From assembly GCA_045107045.1 (NCBI GenBank), contig JBGCFR010000007.1:26359-90358 (forward strand): 64,000 bases of DNA, in the 5' to 3' direction. Source of the stretch: Putridiphycobacter sp045107045 (lineage in GTDB: Bacteria; Bacteroidota; Bacteroidia; Flavobacteriales_D; Crocinitomicaceae). Positions 36,743-46,510 of this stretch are shown here, one piece after another (within the stretch, counting starts at the first letter, position 1; each line of letters opens with the position of its first letter). Below the pieces are notes generated by a model. It did no database searches and had not been told where the DNA came from. It was given only the letters and a program-made list of their open reading frames with translations. The translations under genes and the position numbers were made by a program.

Positions 36743-39253
36743 TTATCTTTTGATATATTTTAGTGTACTTCGTTCCCGATCAAGAGTTATTAGATACGCA
36801 ATATATAATCCGCTTGGTAAACTAGAAAAATCAAATTGATCGGCATTAGAAATTGTACTTATCACTTGTCCATTTGAATTATAAATATATAAGGTGTGCG
36901 GAGTACTAAGTAGGCTCTTATCTATTAAAAGCAGTTCATCTACTATTGACATTGCAGAAAAAACATTATCATATTCATTATTAGAAAGACAATCTATAAA
37001 ATTAACTATAATACTATCACTGGCAACGCATTGATTTGAGTCGGTAACAGTTAAAATATACGTGTCAGATAAATTCACATTTATATTTTGCGTTGTTTCA
37101 GTTGTATTCCAATAAAAAGATAGGTTGCCTAATGGACCAGTCAGTTCTATTGTATTATAATCGCAGGTTGTAGTATCATTTCCTAAGGTAAATGCTAAGT
37201 GTGCAGTGCTATTCATTTGCACATGAATTGTATCGGACGTTTCACAGTTATTAGTATCTGTAATGGTTAACCAGTTATTGAATGTTTGTTTAGCATAAAT
37301 ATTATTAGTTGTGCTATCATTTGACCACAAAAAATCAAAGTTTCCAGTTGGCCCTTCAATAAGCAAAGAATCATAATCACAAATTGTTGTGTCATTTCCT
37401 AAATTAAATTGAACACTTGGAAAATTAGAAATTGAAATAGTGTCTGATTGGAAACAACCACTTGTATCTTCAATGTTTAACCAATACATATCGGGTTGAC
37501 TAACTATTAAAAAATTATCATTTGAATTATCAGACCAGTCATAAGTTAGATCACCTAAAGGAGGGGTTAAATAAATTGAGGTACCAGGGCATATAGTAGT
37601 ATCATTTCCTAAAGAAAATGGTACTAGATTAGAATGCGAAATGTTTTGGCTAAAATATACAGTATCTGAATAAATATTATTTGCAACTACGATTTTTCCT
37701 GACAGTAAATAACTTGAATCCAATACAATATACACATTGTTATTCATGTTAATCGTATTTGCAAAAGATTGGTCAATTGTTGTTGTGTAAGATAGGGGAG
37801 TTGTGATACCATCAATAGCCAGAAGTATTGTGTCTGCAAAGCAAGCAAAGGTGTCTACGAATTCATATGTCGGATAGGTGTGCTGGGTTACTTTACCAAT
37901 ATATCCAGAGTTCTCCATAGTTGGCATAAAAATATTGTCGAAATACATATTTGCTCTATATCCACCTCCAGCATAAAGATTTTCATGTTCATCTAAAGCT
38001 AAGGCATAGCATTGATCTACCAAGCTTCCGCTTTGTTGTTTTATCCAAACCATGTCTCCTTGGCTATCAAGTCGAATGAAAAACATATCTGGGCCTTCTT
38101 GAGCAACCAACTGAGTATTTTCAAACATCACGGTATCTCTAAATGATCCACCTACATATATATGATCGTCTGAAGTGACATCAATTCCAAATCCATAATC
38201 ATATCCAATTCCACCGAAACTTTTTACCCAAATTAAATTCCCTGAAAAATCATATTTCGCAATAAAAATATCTCTTCCAGCATTATGCGTTGTACTGGTT
38301 GTACCTTGTCCATTTGAAGTAACAGTGGTGCCCGAAAAATCCGCATATCCTGAAAAGGCTCCCGTCATGTAGACATAGTTATCGCTAACAGCTACACTTT
38401 CGCCAATATTATGAAATGGGCCAGCACCTGTCTTTACCCAAATAGCCTGCAAAGTAGTGTCAAATTTCACCAAAAAAGCATCTCTCCATGAGTATCCAGG
38501 GCCTTGAACTAGGAGGTTTGAAAAATAATTATCATATCGCGTTTCTCCAGTTAAATACATATGTCCATTATCATCCGATTTTAAGTGATACCCACTCGAA
38601 TAATTAGGTGCAATTTCTTTAGCGTGAATATAATTCCCAGCAGTATCTAATTTGATGATATAGCCGTTTTGCGCTGTATTGGTACCGATAATAGTTCCTC
38701 CAATATTTACTTCATTTCCAATGAAACCTGTGATGTAAAGATTACCAGAATTATCCATTTCAATGTCTTGTCCCTTGTCTGTGAGGCTACCACCAAATGA
38801 TTTAGACCAAATGAAATTTCCATTTTGATCTAGCTTAGCTATAAAAACGTCTCTAACACCATTACAATATAGTGTGTCGTTACCAAACACAGCAGTGTCG
38901 GAAAATTCACCAGTATAGTATGTGTTTCCTGAATTGTCAGCTACTACTCCCCAGCCCCAATCAGGTTCAGGACTTCCACCTTGATTAGCCCAAAGTAAAT
39001 TGCCATCCTTATCATACTTAGCTATAAAGGCATCAGTATGTCCGTACCATGTTGGCGAAATAGGATTAATTGGGTCTTCAAATATAACCGCTAATTTTGA
39101 CCTTCCAGTGATATAGGTGTTGGATGAGTCATCAACAAAAATATCTGAAACATAATCATTTGCTATTCCATTTACTCTCCTTGCCCATTCCCACTCTTGG
39201 GCTTGAATTAAGTTTAATGACATTAGAAAAAATAATAAAAGTATTATTTTCAT
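36743..39253 (-). CDS. T9SS-exported SBBP-type beta-propeller protein
   Basis: This is an 836-residue secreted protein with a signal peptide ending IQAQ (residue 18). Residues about 25-455 contain at least seven SBBP-type repeats (patterns such as YITGRSK, DAFIAKYDKDGNLLWANQGG and DVFIAKLDQNGNFIWSKSFGG), expected to fold as a beta-propeller. Residues about 540-755 hold three repeats beginning LGNDTTIC or LGNDTTTC, of the PKD-like type seen in gliding-associated proteins, each with a Cys near its end. The C-terminus (LYIYNSNGQVISTI then LPSGLYIAYLITLD) is a type A T9SS signal. It is probably a surface adhesin or structural protein. Confidence 0.87.
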   Translation of the reverse strand: MKIILLLFFLMSLNLIQAQEWEWARRVNGIANDYVSDIFVDDSSNTYITGRSKLAVIFEDPINPISPTWYGHTDAFIAKYDKDGNLLWANQGGSPEPDWGWGVVADNSGNTYYTGEFSDTAVFGNDTLYCNGVRDVFIAKLDQNGNFIWSKSFGGSLTDKGQDIEMDNSGNLYITGFIGNEVNIGGTIIGTNTAQNGYIIKLDTAGNYIHAKEIAPNYSSGYHLKSDDNGHMYLTGETRYDNYFSNLLVQGPGYSWRDAFLVKFDTTLQAIWVKTGAGPFHNIGESVAVSDNYVYMTGAFSGYADFSGTTVTSNGQGTTSTTHNAGRDIFIAKYDFSGNLIWVKSFGGIGYDYGFGIDVTSDDHIYVGGSFRDTVMFENTQLVAQEGPDMFFIRLDSQGDMVWIKQQSGSLVDQCYALALDEHENLYAGGGYRANMYFDNIFMPTMENSGYIGKVTQHTYPTYEFVDTFACFADTILLAIDGITTPLSYTTTIDQSFANTINMNNNVYIVLDSSYLLSGKIVVANNIYSDTVYFSQNISHSNLVPFSLGNDTTICPGTSIYLTPPLGDLTYDWSDNSNDNFLIVSQPDMYWLNIEDTSGCFQSDTISISNFPSVQFNLGNDTTICDYDSLLIEGPTGNFDFLWSNDSTTNNIYAKQTFNNWLTITDTNNCETSDTIHVQMNSTAHLAFTLGNDTTTCDYNTIELTGPLGNLSFYWNTTETTQNINVNLSDTYILTVTDSNQCVASDSIIVNFIDCLSNNEYDNVFSAMSIVDELLLIDKSLLSTPHTLYIYNSNGQVISTISNADQFDFSSLPSGLYIAYLITLDRERSTLKYIKR

Positions 39254-39257
39254 AATG

Positions 39258-39265
39258 CAAAAGTA
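39258..39265 (-). promoter_or_regulatory. TAnnTTTG box, leaderless type, of the beta-propeller gene
   Basis: TACTTTTG on the minus strand ends four bases (CATT) before the ATG at 39253, the same geometry and the same spacer as at lnt. Confidence 0.65.
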
Positions 39266-39272
39266 TCGAATT

Positions 39273-40151
39273 TTAAATTCTAATCCACCTTTTTGGTATT
39301 AAATCGGATGTATTTTTGTTTAAGTTTTTATCTGCGAACCATTGCTTTGGACAAATAACAGTTTTATTTTCATTTGTCGATAGCCATGCTCCCCACCAAC
39401 TAAAGCTACTATTTGCAATAATAAAATGCTTGCAGTTTGACATTAAAAATAAATCCTGCCAGGAGTCTTTTCCAGTATTCCAATTGACATAAGTTACATT
39501 CACTTGATTCAAAAAGTTGAAACTTTCCTTGACCCAATCTATATCATCTGAAAAGAAAAGTAAATGCGACTCAGATAGGTCGAAATGCTTTAATGCATCT
39601 TCATAGTAGGAGAGTGGTAGGACACCATGTACATTATTAATTTCTCTATTTTTTTGATAGTCTCCTCGTCTAATGTGGATAGCTATACTGCTTGTTTTAT
39701 TTATTTTGGCAATAGTTTGAGTAGTCTTTATTGATGGCTTTTTAGAAAAGGTGAAAAGACTCAATAAACTTTCTCGGTATTTTAAAAAATATTTTTCCGA
39801 TTGAAAATAACCTTCAATATATCCGTTTTTACTTAATTTATTGATTGTCGGATCGAATGCTAAGTTTGTTTCATAGAATACAGATCCATTGAATAACTTT
39901 CTTTTGAGTTTGAAAAAAAAATTATCTTCAATTAGATAATTATATGATTTTTTAGAAACTATCTGAGCGTCAACTAAATTAAACACGTCTCCTAATTCAA
40001 AAACTCTACTTGTATAGTTGTTCGAATCTGGTTTTAAAAATTCACTAGTCTCAATGCCTATTGTAGTTTTCTTTTCTTTCGAAAGTGCCACAGCAGCTGC
40101 AAATTGAAACATTTGATTTCCAAGACCGCCTCTTATTTTAATGTAAATCAT
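39273..40151 (-). CDS. Alpha-1,2-fucosyltransferase-like protein (GT11)
   Basis: This is a family 11 glycosyltransferase of 292 residues, which usually moves fucose from GDP-fucose to galactose. The N-terminal motif GGLGNQMFQFA is at residues 8-18 and the GDP-sugar site HIRRGDY at 159-165. The C-terminal SSFSWWGAWLS motif is also intact. It is last in a four-gene export operon and overlaps the FkbM-like gene by four bases, so it probably contributes to the exported glycan. No GDP-fucose synthesis genes are in the window. Confidence 0.93.
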   Translation of the reverse strand: MIYIKIRGGLGNQMFQFAAAVALSKEKKTTIGIETSEFLKPDSNNYTSRVFELGDVFNLVDAQIVSKKSYNYLIEDNFFFKLKRKLFNGSVFYETNLAFDPTINKLSKNGYIEGYFQSEKYFLKYRESLLSLFTFSKKPSIKTTQTIAKINKTSSIAIHIRRGDYQKNREINNVHGVLPLSYYEDALKHFDLSESHLLFFSDDIDWVKESFNFLNQVNVTYVNWNTGKDSWQDLFLMSNCKHFIIANSSFSWWGAWLSTNENKTVICPKQWFADKNLNKNTSDLIPKRWIRI

Positions 40152-40972
40152 TTTCTTTTTACTTCACAGTAAACAAGTTCTCCAGAGGTATCGAATTCAG
40201 GTGCAATCTTAGTTGCTTTGTTAAAGTATTTTGTTCTAATAGATTGTTTGATGCCCACATTTGCATCTTCAATATACCCACCATTATATGGAATAGGTTG
40301 AGAAAGAATAGTGTCGCCAGCATAGGTGTTAATTACACATGTCAATTTATCATATTGGAAAGCGCGAAAATAATCAACCTCTTCAATATTCAATTTTTCC
40401 CACTCTTCTTCCCTTACTAAAATTAGGTTAGTGTAGGTCATGTAGGCCAGTTTATAACCTTTTTTCTTCGCCAGTTTGTAAGTTGAAGAAACTGAGTTGC
40501 CCAAGTTAAATCCTGGTTTTTGTACTAGGTCAATATGAGGTGGAATGGTTGGATTGTACTCAATGACCACTACCCGAGGGTTGCGCTTAAGTCCTGCAAA
40601 AATCATATAATCATCAGAGTCAATATCTATTGAAAGCAAATCAACAGTGTCATTAAGGTCAACTGAATCAAGTATAGAGTCAAGTGAGTTTTCACCCTCA
40701 ATACTTACAAATTTATTTATTGCTGAAACTTTAGGGTATTTCGTTAAGCTTTTTCTTAATGTTTCAGTTCTGTCTTCTTCACCTTCAATTAGTATGGCTG
40801 TCCAGTCAAGGTTATGCCATAAGTTCCAGCAGTTACTGAGGTGTTTTCCATCCCAGGCACCAAACTCAATGCATATTTTATTGCCTTCACCAATTCGATT
40901 AAATATTTCATTAATTATTCCATCTTCTCCCCACTGAGAAGTAACAATATTTTCAAATTTTTTTAATTCCAT
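40148..40972 (-). CDS. FkbM-like / class I SAM methyltransferase-type protein
   Basis: This is a 274-residue protein with a Rossmann-like N-terminal half. The stretch CIEFGAWDGKHLSNCW (34-49) resembles a SAM-binding glycine loop, and DLLSIDIDSDDY (about 110) and VVVIEYNPTIPP (about 133) follow in the order seen in FkbM-type methyltransferases. The C-terminal third is not recognised. Being between wzt and the fucosyltransferase, it could methylate a sugar, perhaps the chain end. It overlaps the fucosyltransferase by four bases and is separated from wzt by four. Confidence 0.72.
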   Translation of the reverse strand: MELKKFENIVTSQWGEDGIINEIFNRIGEGNKICIEFGAWDGKHLSNCWNLWHNLDWTAILIEGEEDRTETLRKSLTKYPKVSAINKFVSIEGENSLDSILDSVDLNDTVDLLSIDIDSDDYMIFAGLKRNPRVVVIEYNPTIPPHIDLVQKPGFNLGNSVSSTYKLAKKKGYKLAYMTYTNLILVREEEWEKLNIEEVDYFRAFQYDKLTCVINTYAGDTILSQPIPYNGGYIEDANVGIKQSIRTKYFNKATKIAPEFDTSGELVYCEVKRK

Positions 40973-40976
40973 TTTC

Positions 40977-42230
40977 TTAAAATTTTTCAGTCATTTGATT
41001 TAATAAAAATCCAGTATTTTTAACTCTAATTATTCTAGGGTCTAGCCCAGAATTAAGATTTTCCACGATTAGAAATGCCAATTGAGACTCAACATAATGC
41101 ATTGTTCTTTCGTGACTTGATAATCCAAGTGTAATATAATATTGGCCTGCAGCCAAAAGAATGTTAGAACTCATGAATTCTATTTCATGAACACCTTCAT
41201 CTAAGTCTCTTGGAGTAGACCACGTTGTATTAATGTTTTCATCCATTGATCCACTAATACCAATAGCGACAATAACATGCTTGAACGATTTGTTTAGTTT
41301 AAATTTAACTTTCAGTCCCCATTCTTGTCCAACATTAGCCTCGCCAGAAGGCTCATCTTTGTCATTAACAATTGTTGCTTCAAGAATGTTACCTTCGGAA
41401 AATTTTGTATCCTTATTAATGTATTTATAGTTGTCAGTTCCAATACTGTTAATATAATCTTCCATTACATCTTCAATTTTACCTTTGGAAATCATTTTTC
41501 CATTTTGAAGATACACACCTTTGGTGCATAGTTTTCCAACAGCTTGCATATTGTGAGACACAAAAATAACCGTCCGACCAGACTTGCTTACTTCACTCAT
41601 TTTACCAATGCATTTATTCTGAAATTCAAGGTCTCCAACTGCTAATACCTCATCAACTACTAAAATATCTGGTTCTAGATGAGCTGCTACAGAAAACCCA
41701 AGTCTAACCAGCATGCCAGATGAATACCTTTTCACAGGTGTGTCAATATAGGCAGCACATCCAGAGAAATCAATGATTTGATCTAATTTCTCATTTATTT
41801 CTGCTTTAGTCATGCCAAGAATGGCACCATTCAGATAAATATTTTCTAACCCAGTAAGCTCAGGGTGGAAACCTGTTCCTACTTCTAAAAGTGAGGCAAT
41901 CTTACCTCTAACTTTAATTTCTCCAGTAGTTGGTGCAGTAATTTTAGAAAGTAGTTTTAAAAGAGTTGATTTTCCAGCTCCATTTCGTCCAATAACTCCT
42001 AGCACATCTCCAGCTTGGAGTTCAAAATCTACGCCCTGAAGTGCCCAAACGTGCCCATCCGTTTTTTTTGAAGTTCTATCATTTTCTTCACCAATTTTCA
42101 AAAATGGATCTTCCTTACCTCTTAATCTAGCAATCCATCTATTAAGATCATGCGAAAGGGTTCCAGTACCCACTGCACCTAGTTTGTACTGTTTTCCGAG
42201 ATTTGATATTTCTAATATATTATTCTCCAT
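40977..42230 (-). CDS. wzt: Polysaccharide ABC exporter ATPase with Wzt-type C-terminal domain
   Basis: This is the ATP-binding subunit of an O-antigen/teichoic-acid-type exporter. The ATPase has Walker A GRNGAGKST (81-89), signature YSSGMLVRL (about 168) and LVVDEVLAVGD. A further 150 residues (about 265-417) form a beta-rich domain like that of E. coli Wzt, which reads the modified chain end before export. It starts at 42230, overlapping the stop of wzm by one base, and is followed by the FkbM-like gene. The presence of this domain argues for end-modified chains rather than free export. Confidence 0.92.
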   Translation of the reverse strand: MENNILEISNLGKQYKLGAVGTGTLSHDLNRWIARLRGKEDPFLKIGEENDRTSKKTDGHVWALQGVDFELQAGDVLGVIGRNGAGKSTLLKLLSKITAPTTGEIKVRGKIASLLEVGTGFHPELTGLENIYLNGAILGMTKAEINEKLDQIIDFSGCAAYIDTPVKRYSSGMLVRLGFSVAAHLEPDILVVDEVLAVGDLEFQNKCIGKMSEVSKSGRTVIFVSHNMQAVGKLCTKGVYLQNGKMISKGKIEDVMEDYINSIGTDNYKYINKDTKFSEGNILEATIVNDKDEPSGEANVGQEWGLKVKFKLNKSFKHVIVAIGISGSMDENINTTWSTPRDLDEGVHEIEFMSSNILLAAGQYYITLGLSSHERTMHYVESQLAFLIVENLNSGLDPRIIRVKNTGFLLNQMTEKF

Positions 42231-43081
42231 TATACAGTGTCCATAAAGTTCTTTTCTACCCTATTAAAGATATAGATTCCAATAACTAGTGTTGATATAC
42301 TAATCACAATAGAGTACACTAAGCCGTTAAAGTAAAGTGTTCCTCCCTCATGACCTAAAAATGCATGTCTAAAGGCTTCTATATACGAAGAAGTAGGGTT
42401 GGCAAAAATCGCATTTTGCATCCATACTGGCTTGTCTTTAAGCAATTCAAAAGGTGTGATTACTGTTGACATAAACATTAGTAACTGAACCCCAAATTTC
42501 ACCAAAAACCTTAAGTCCCAATATTTTGTTGTCATTGAACTTATGATGAGTCCAAATCCGAGACCGGAAAGACAAATTAGTACTAAGTAAACGGGAATTA
42601 AAAGTATTGTCCAATTGGGTTCAAATCCACCATATGCAATCAGTTCGTAAAAATAAACAACGAGGAATAACGCAAATTGAACCCCAAACTTTAAAAAGTT
42701 TGTGAAAACAACAGACAATGGTGCTATCATTCTTGGGAAATATACTTTTCCGAAAACTCCAGCATTTTCTCTGAAGGTTTCAGATGTTTTAACAAGGGTT
42801 TCAGAAAATAGATTCCATATGATGGTTCCTGCCAGGTAAAAGCTCGTTTGTGGAATACCATTCGGACCCATACTTCCCACTTTTCCAAAAACAAATAGTA
42901 AAATTAGTGTTTGGAAAATAGGTTGAATGACAAACCATAGCGGTCCTAATATTGTCTGTTTAAACTCTTTAACGAAATCTCTTCGAACCAAAAGGAACAA
43001 TAAATCTTTATAAGAGACGATCTCAGCAAGCAAACGTTTTCCCTTTTTCTTAGGGGTAATTATTTCAGTCCAGTTAGTCAT
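42230..43081 (-). CDS. wzm: Polysaccharide ABC exporter permease
   Basis: This is an ABC-2 type permease of 283 residues with about six membrane helices. KDLLFLLVRRDFVKEFKQTILGPLWFVIQP (about 25) is the conserved cytoplasmic entry helix, and the final region ends NRVEKNFMDTV. With the next gene it should move an undecaprenyl-linked glycan across the inner membrane. It is first in the four-gene export operon and divergent from a T9SS cargo gene across 120 bases. Confidence 0.95.
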   Translation of the reverse strand: MTNWTEIITPKKKGKRLLAEIVSYKDLLFLLVRRDFVKEFKQTILGPLWFVIQPIFQTLILLFVFGKVGSMGPNGIPQTSFYLAGTIIWNLFSETLVKTSETFRENAGVFGKVYFPRMIAPLSVVFTNFLKFGVQFALFLVVYFYELIAYGGFEPNWTILLIPVYLVLICLSGLGFGLIISSMTTKYWDLRFLVKFGVQLLMFMSTVITPFELLKDKPVWMQNAIFANPTSSYIEAFRHAFLGHEGGTLYFNGLVYSIVISISTLVIGIYIFNRVEKNFMDTV

Positions 43082-43172
43082 GTTAGTTTACACTTGGTCT
43101 AATACTTTACAAAGCGGTTGCGAATTTATATTTAATTTTGAACTTCTATACGGTTAATTTGATTATTTTTTA

Positions 43173-43180
43173 TACTTTTG
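43173..43180 (+). promoter_or_regulatory. TAnnTTTG box of the 43202 cargo gene
   Basis: TACTTTTG, 21 bases before the ATG at 43202. It would drive the cargo gene and the small substrate gene behind it up to the hairpin at 46511. Confidence 0.6.
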
Positions 43181-43201
43181 TTGCTTAAAATCACAATTAT
43201 T

Positions 43202-46200
43202 ATGAGATATATTGTTTGTTTAGTGCTAGCCGTATTTTGTGGAGGTTATGCTATCTCTCAGGTAGGCCCTGGAGGGGTAGGTACAACTGCTACCGTTGCT
43301 TTTTGGGTTGATGTTCATACAAATGGAGGTGGAAATGGATTTAAAGTTTCAACCTTAAATGACTATTCTGGAAGTAATAACGATTTTGTTCAGGCAACAT
43401 CCGCCAATCAGCCAACTTACTTGTCAAGTGCCTTTAACGGTATTGATGCTGTTGATTTTAATGGAGATGAATGGATTAGTGCTGGAGCAAAAGCAAGCAT
43501 GAATGCAAATACCTATTTCGATTTTTATATGTATGGACGGAATGATGATCCTTCCAGTTTATCAATCCCATTGAACTATAATTATGGACCTTCAAGGTCA
43601 ATATATACAGGGCTTCTTGGTTTGTCAGGTTTTAACCGTGTTTTTGGACATAGTGCAGCCTATCAGGGTAGAAGAACAACAATAAACAGTTCATCATCTT
43701 TTGGTTTATTTCATGGAACATATGATGTTCCCGCAGGTGTTTTGACTGCATTTTTTGATTTTACACAGATGAGTCAAATTACCAATGCTGCCTCACCACT
43801 TCCTGGAACTCATGTAGGTTTTGATCTTGGAGGTGTAAATGTTACAAACGGATTGGATGGACAAATTTGTGAGGCTTTTGCTTTTAATGTGATTATAAAT
43901 ACAGCGCAAGAAAGAATTTTACAAAATTACATTTCTGCAAAATACGGAACTGTAATTGCAAATGACGACTATGATTTTGAAGCTGGTCATGGTTTTGGAT
44001 TAGTTGGAATAGGTAGAGACGACAATGTAAATAAACATTTAAATTCAATTGGTAATGGTATGTTGCGTATTGAGGTATCATCACTTTCAGATGGTGATTA
44101 TTTATACGTAGGTCATGATGATGCTAATCCTGTGTCATTAACTTCAGCTGATTTACCAGTTGTTTTAGCTGGAGGTTCAAGATTAACGAGAACTTGGAGA
44201 ATGGATGAGCCATCAGATATTGGAAATATTGACATCACTTTTGCTTTAGATGCTTCAACTAACTTTAGTCCAGATCCGCTAGCTTATAGATTACTTGTTG
44301 ATGATGATGGTAACTTTGTTAATGCTGGTGATTTTGCTGGTACCTATAATGCACTTGACAATACGGTTACATTTACTGGTATTGATATGGATGCAGGAGA
44401 TTACTTTACTTTAGCAGGAGATGCCCCACTTGGTATTACTTCAATTTCTAATGGATTGTGGAGTGATCCGAATAGTTGGAATTGTACATGTGTTCCTACT
44501 TCTATAAATGAAGTAACAATTAACACTACTGATACCATTGAAGTAGACGTTGATGCATTTGCTCAAGGGTTAACAGTATTAGGTGGTATTGAATGGACAA
44601 CAAGTAATGTACTTGAAATTGCCACTGATAATTTAGTAATAGATGGTGGAGATGTTGATATGCCAATTGGCGAAATTTTATTTTCAGGAAGCTCAACTCA
44701 AACAATTGATTTAAAAAGTGATACGGTAGAGTTTTTTGATTTAGAGATTAATAATATGGGAGATTCTGTTAAATTATTGAACGGAAGAATTATCATGAAT
44801 GGTACGCTATCTCCTAACTCTGGAGTATTTGACTATACTGCCGCAGGTATTACTATTAATTCTACTTCATCTCTTTCTTCAGCAAGAGTAGGTCCAGTAA
44901 ATATAAACGCAGTACTTTTGGGAGATGCCACGGTAAGACGGTTTATACCGTCAGGTGTTGCTGGTAATAGGAATTTAGCTTCACCAGTAATAGGTGCTAC
45001 ATTAGCTGATTGGGATGATAGCTTACTAATTAGTGGTCTTGGTTTTCCTGATGGTTGTGCTTTTACTGCAGCTGGTTGTTACTACTCAGTTAAAGAATAT
45101 TCGCTCAGTAATTTTAATGATGTAACCTCTATTGGAGCGTCACTTGATAATGGACGCGGATACGAAATATTTTTAGGTGACGATTTGGTTACTTTTTCTG
45201 GAGCCACTGTTAGTGTGACCGGATCTCTAAATAATACTGATGTTACAACTATTAACCCAAATGGTTGGGGTACATTTGGAAACCCATACGCAAGTCCAGT
45301 TTTATTTAGTCTAGCTTCTCAGACTAATATAATGGGGCTTTACTTTTATGTTTTTGATGCCGCTTCAGGTGGTTATCAATGGTACGACAAGGTATCAAAT
45401 ACTTCAAGTATACCTGAGCTTGCAAATGGTTTGATAGCTTCTGGACAAGGCTTTTGGTTGAAAGATTTTGGATTTATTACATTCCCTCAATCTTCAAAAA
45501 CAACGTCAAATGCAACTTTTATTAGAAATTCTGAAGTTGAAAACGGATTGCAACTTACCTTAAAGCAAGATAATTCTACATTTTTTAGTGTAAGTTCTAT
45601 TGGCTTTAATGATCAATCAAATGACGCTGATGATCAATTTGATATTCACCATCTAACTACAGGTCTTGAGCAATCCTCTTCATTATATATGAATATAAGT
45701 GATTCAGTACAACTGACTAAAAATTACCTTGAACCAAATGGAGAAAACAAAACAATTGATTTTAGAATGAATTGTTTGAATGATGGGTATTATACAATTA
45801 ATCCTTCAAGAATATCGGATTTAAGTGACTATGAATTTGTTTATCTATTCGATAAGCAGTTAAATACAATGGTAGATTTATCTGAAGAAGGAAGTTATTC
45901 GTTTTATGCTGAGGTTGGAAACCATGATAGATTTGCACTTATTATCACAAATGATAGAATGTCAACCAAAACATATATTAAGTCTGAAGGTCATGAAGTA
46001 GTTTCATCTGATGATGTTCAAATTAATCAAATTGGTCATGCAATAGGGGTAATTACTGAGAATGATTTGGTTAATGGAACCATGGAAGTAACAAACTTAT
46101 TGGGTCAAAAAATCATTTCTGATTATGCATTGTCCTCAACTAATGGAAAGCAATATATAAACATTTCTAATGAAATTAATGGCATATATATTGTAGTTGT

Positions 46201-46246
46201 AAGGGAAGAAGGCCAAATAGTAGCTTCAAAGAAAATAATTTTATAA
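43202..46246 (+). CDS. Large T9SS-exported surface protein
   Basis: This is a 1014-residue secreted protein. I start at 43202 (MRYIVCLVLAVF, signal ending AISQ at residue 20) because a TTG at 43178 would fall inside the promoter. The N-terminal 200 residues look like a concanavalin/LamG-type beta sandwich (AFWVDVHTNGG then AVDFNGDEW). After that are beta-rich modules with YGTVIANDDYDFEAGHGFG (about 255), common in large flavobacterial surface proteins. The C-terminus (MEVTNLLGQKIISDYALS then GIYIVVVREEGQIVASKKI) is a type A-like T9SS signal. The gene ends 16 bases before a small PID-CTERM-like protein, so the two are probably co-transcribed. Confidence 0.85.
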   Translation: MRYIVCLVLAVFCGGYAISQVGPGGVGTTATVAFWVDVHTNGGGNGFKVSTLNDYSGSNNDFVQATSANQPTYLSSAFNGIDAVDFNGDEWISAGAKASMNANTYFDFYMYGRNDDPSSLSIPLNYNYGPSRSIYTGLLGLSGFNRVFGHSAAYQGRRTTINSSSSFGLFHGTYDVPAGVLTAFFDFTQMSQITNAASPLPGTHVGFDLGGVNVTNGLDGQICEAFAFNVIINTAQERILQNYISAKYGTVIANDDYDFEAGHGFGLVGIGRDDNVNKHLNSIGNGMLRIEVSSLSDGDYLYVGHDDANPVSLTSADLPVVLAGGSRLTRTWRMDEPSDIGNIDITFALDASTNFSPDPLAYRLLVDDDGNFVNAGDFAGTYNALDNTVTFTGIDMDAGDYFTLAGDAPLGITSISNGLWSDPNSWNCTCVPTSINEVTINTTDTIEVDVDAFAQGLTVLGGIEWTTSNVLEIATDNLVIDGGDVDMPIGEILFSGSSTQTIDLKSDTVEFFDLEINNMGDSVKLLNGRIIMNGTLSPNSGVFDYTAAGITINSTSSLSSARVGPVNINAVLLGDATVRRFIPSGVAGNRNLASPVIGATLADWDDSLLISGLGFPDGCAFTAAGCYYSVKEYSLSNFNDVTSIGASLDNGRGYEIFLGDDLVTFSGATVSVTGSLNNTDVTTINPNGWGTFGNPYASPVLFSLASQTNIMGLYFYVFDAASGGYQWYDKVSNTSSIPELANGLIASGQGFWLKDFGFITFPQSSKTTSNATFIRNSEVENGLQLTLKQDNSTFFSVSSIGFNDQSNDADDQFDIHHLTTGLEQSSSLYMNISDSVQLTKNYLEPNGENKTIDFRMNCLNDGYYTINPSRISDLSDYEFVYLFDKQLNTMVDLSEEGSYSFYAEVGNHDRFALIITNDRMSTKTYIKSEGHEVVSSDDVQINQIGHAIGVITENDLVNGTMEVTNLLGQKIISDYALSSTNGKQYINISNEINGIYIVVVREEGQIVASKKIIL

Positions 46247-46262
46247 TTAGTAAATAAACAAT

Positions 46263-46490
46263 ATGTTTAAGACAATCTTAAAAACAGTTTTAGTTTTAGT
46301 CATAGTCCTTGGTATAGGGCAAATGGCATTTGGACAACCGCCTGCAGGCCCACCTCCTGGTGGAGCAGTACCAGCTGGAAATACACCACCATGTTGGGCA
46401 CCTGAGTGTGTTCCGATTGATGGCGGTTTAGGGATACTTTTAGCCGCTGGAGCCATGTTAGGTTTCAGAAGTTTGAAGAGTAAAAAATAG
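46263..46490 (+). CDS. Small PID-CTERM-type exosortase substrate
   Basis: This is a 75-residue protein with the three-part architecture of an exosortase substrate. A signal peptide (residues 1-25, ending FGQ) is followed by a short proline/glycine-rich body (26-50) with two Cys (44, 49). The C-terminus has the motif PIDGG (51-55), a hydrophobic run (56-67) and a basic tail (FRSLKSKK). The motif matches the PID-CTERM sorting signal of Bacteroidota as I know it. The exosortase gene lies 60 bases downstream. The mature protein would be only about 25-30 residues. An opposite-strand frame over the same bases is a shadow. Confidence 0.85.
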   Translation: MFKTILKTVLVLVIVLGIGQMAFGQPPAGPPPGGAVPAGNTPPCWAPECVPIDGGLGILLAAGAMLGFRSLKSKK

Positions 46491-46510
46491 AACAATCACT
46501 TCTTAATAAA

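Noticed and set aside
46247..46495. Proline-rich 82-residue frame on the minus strand
   Set aside because: It is the shadow of the exosortase substrate gene; it has no promoter and the plus-strand frame has full signal and sorting features.
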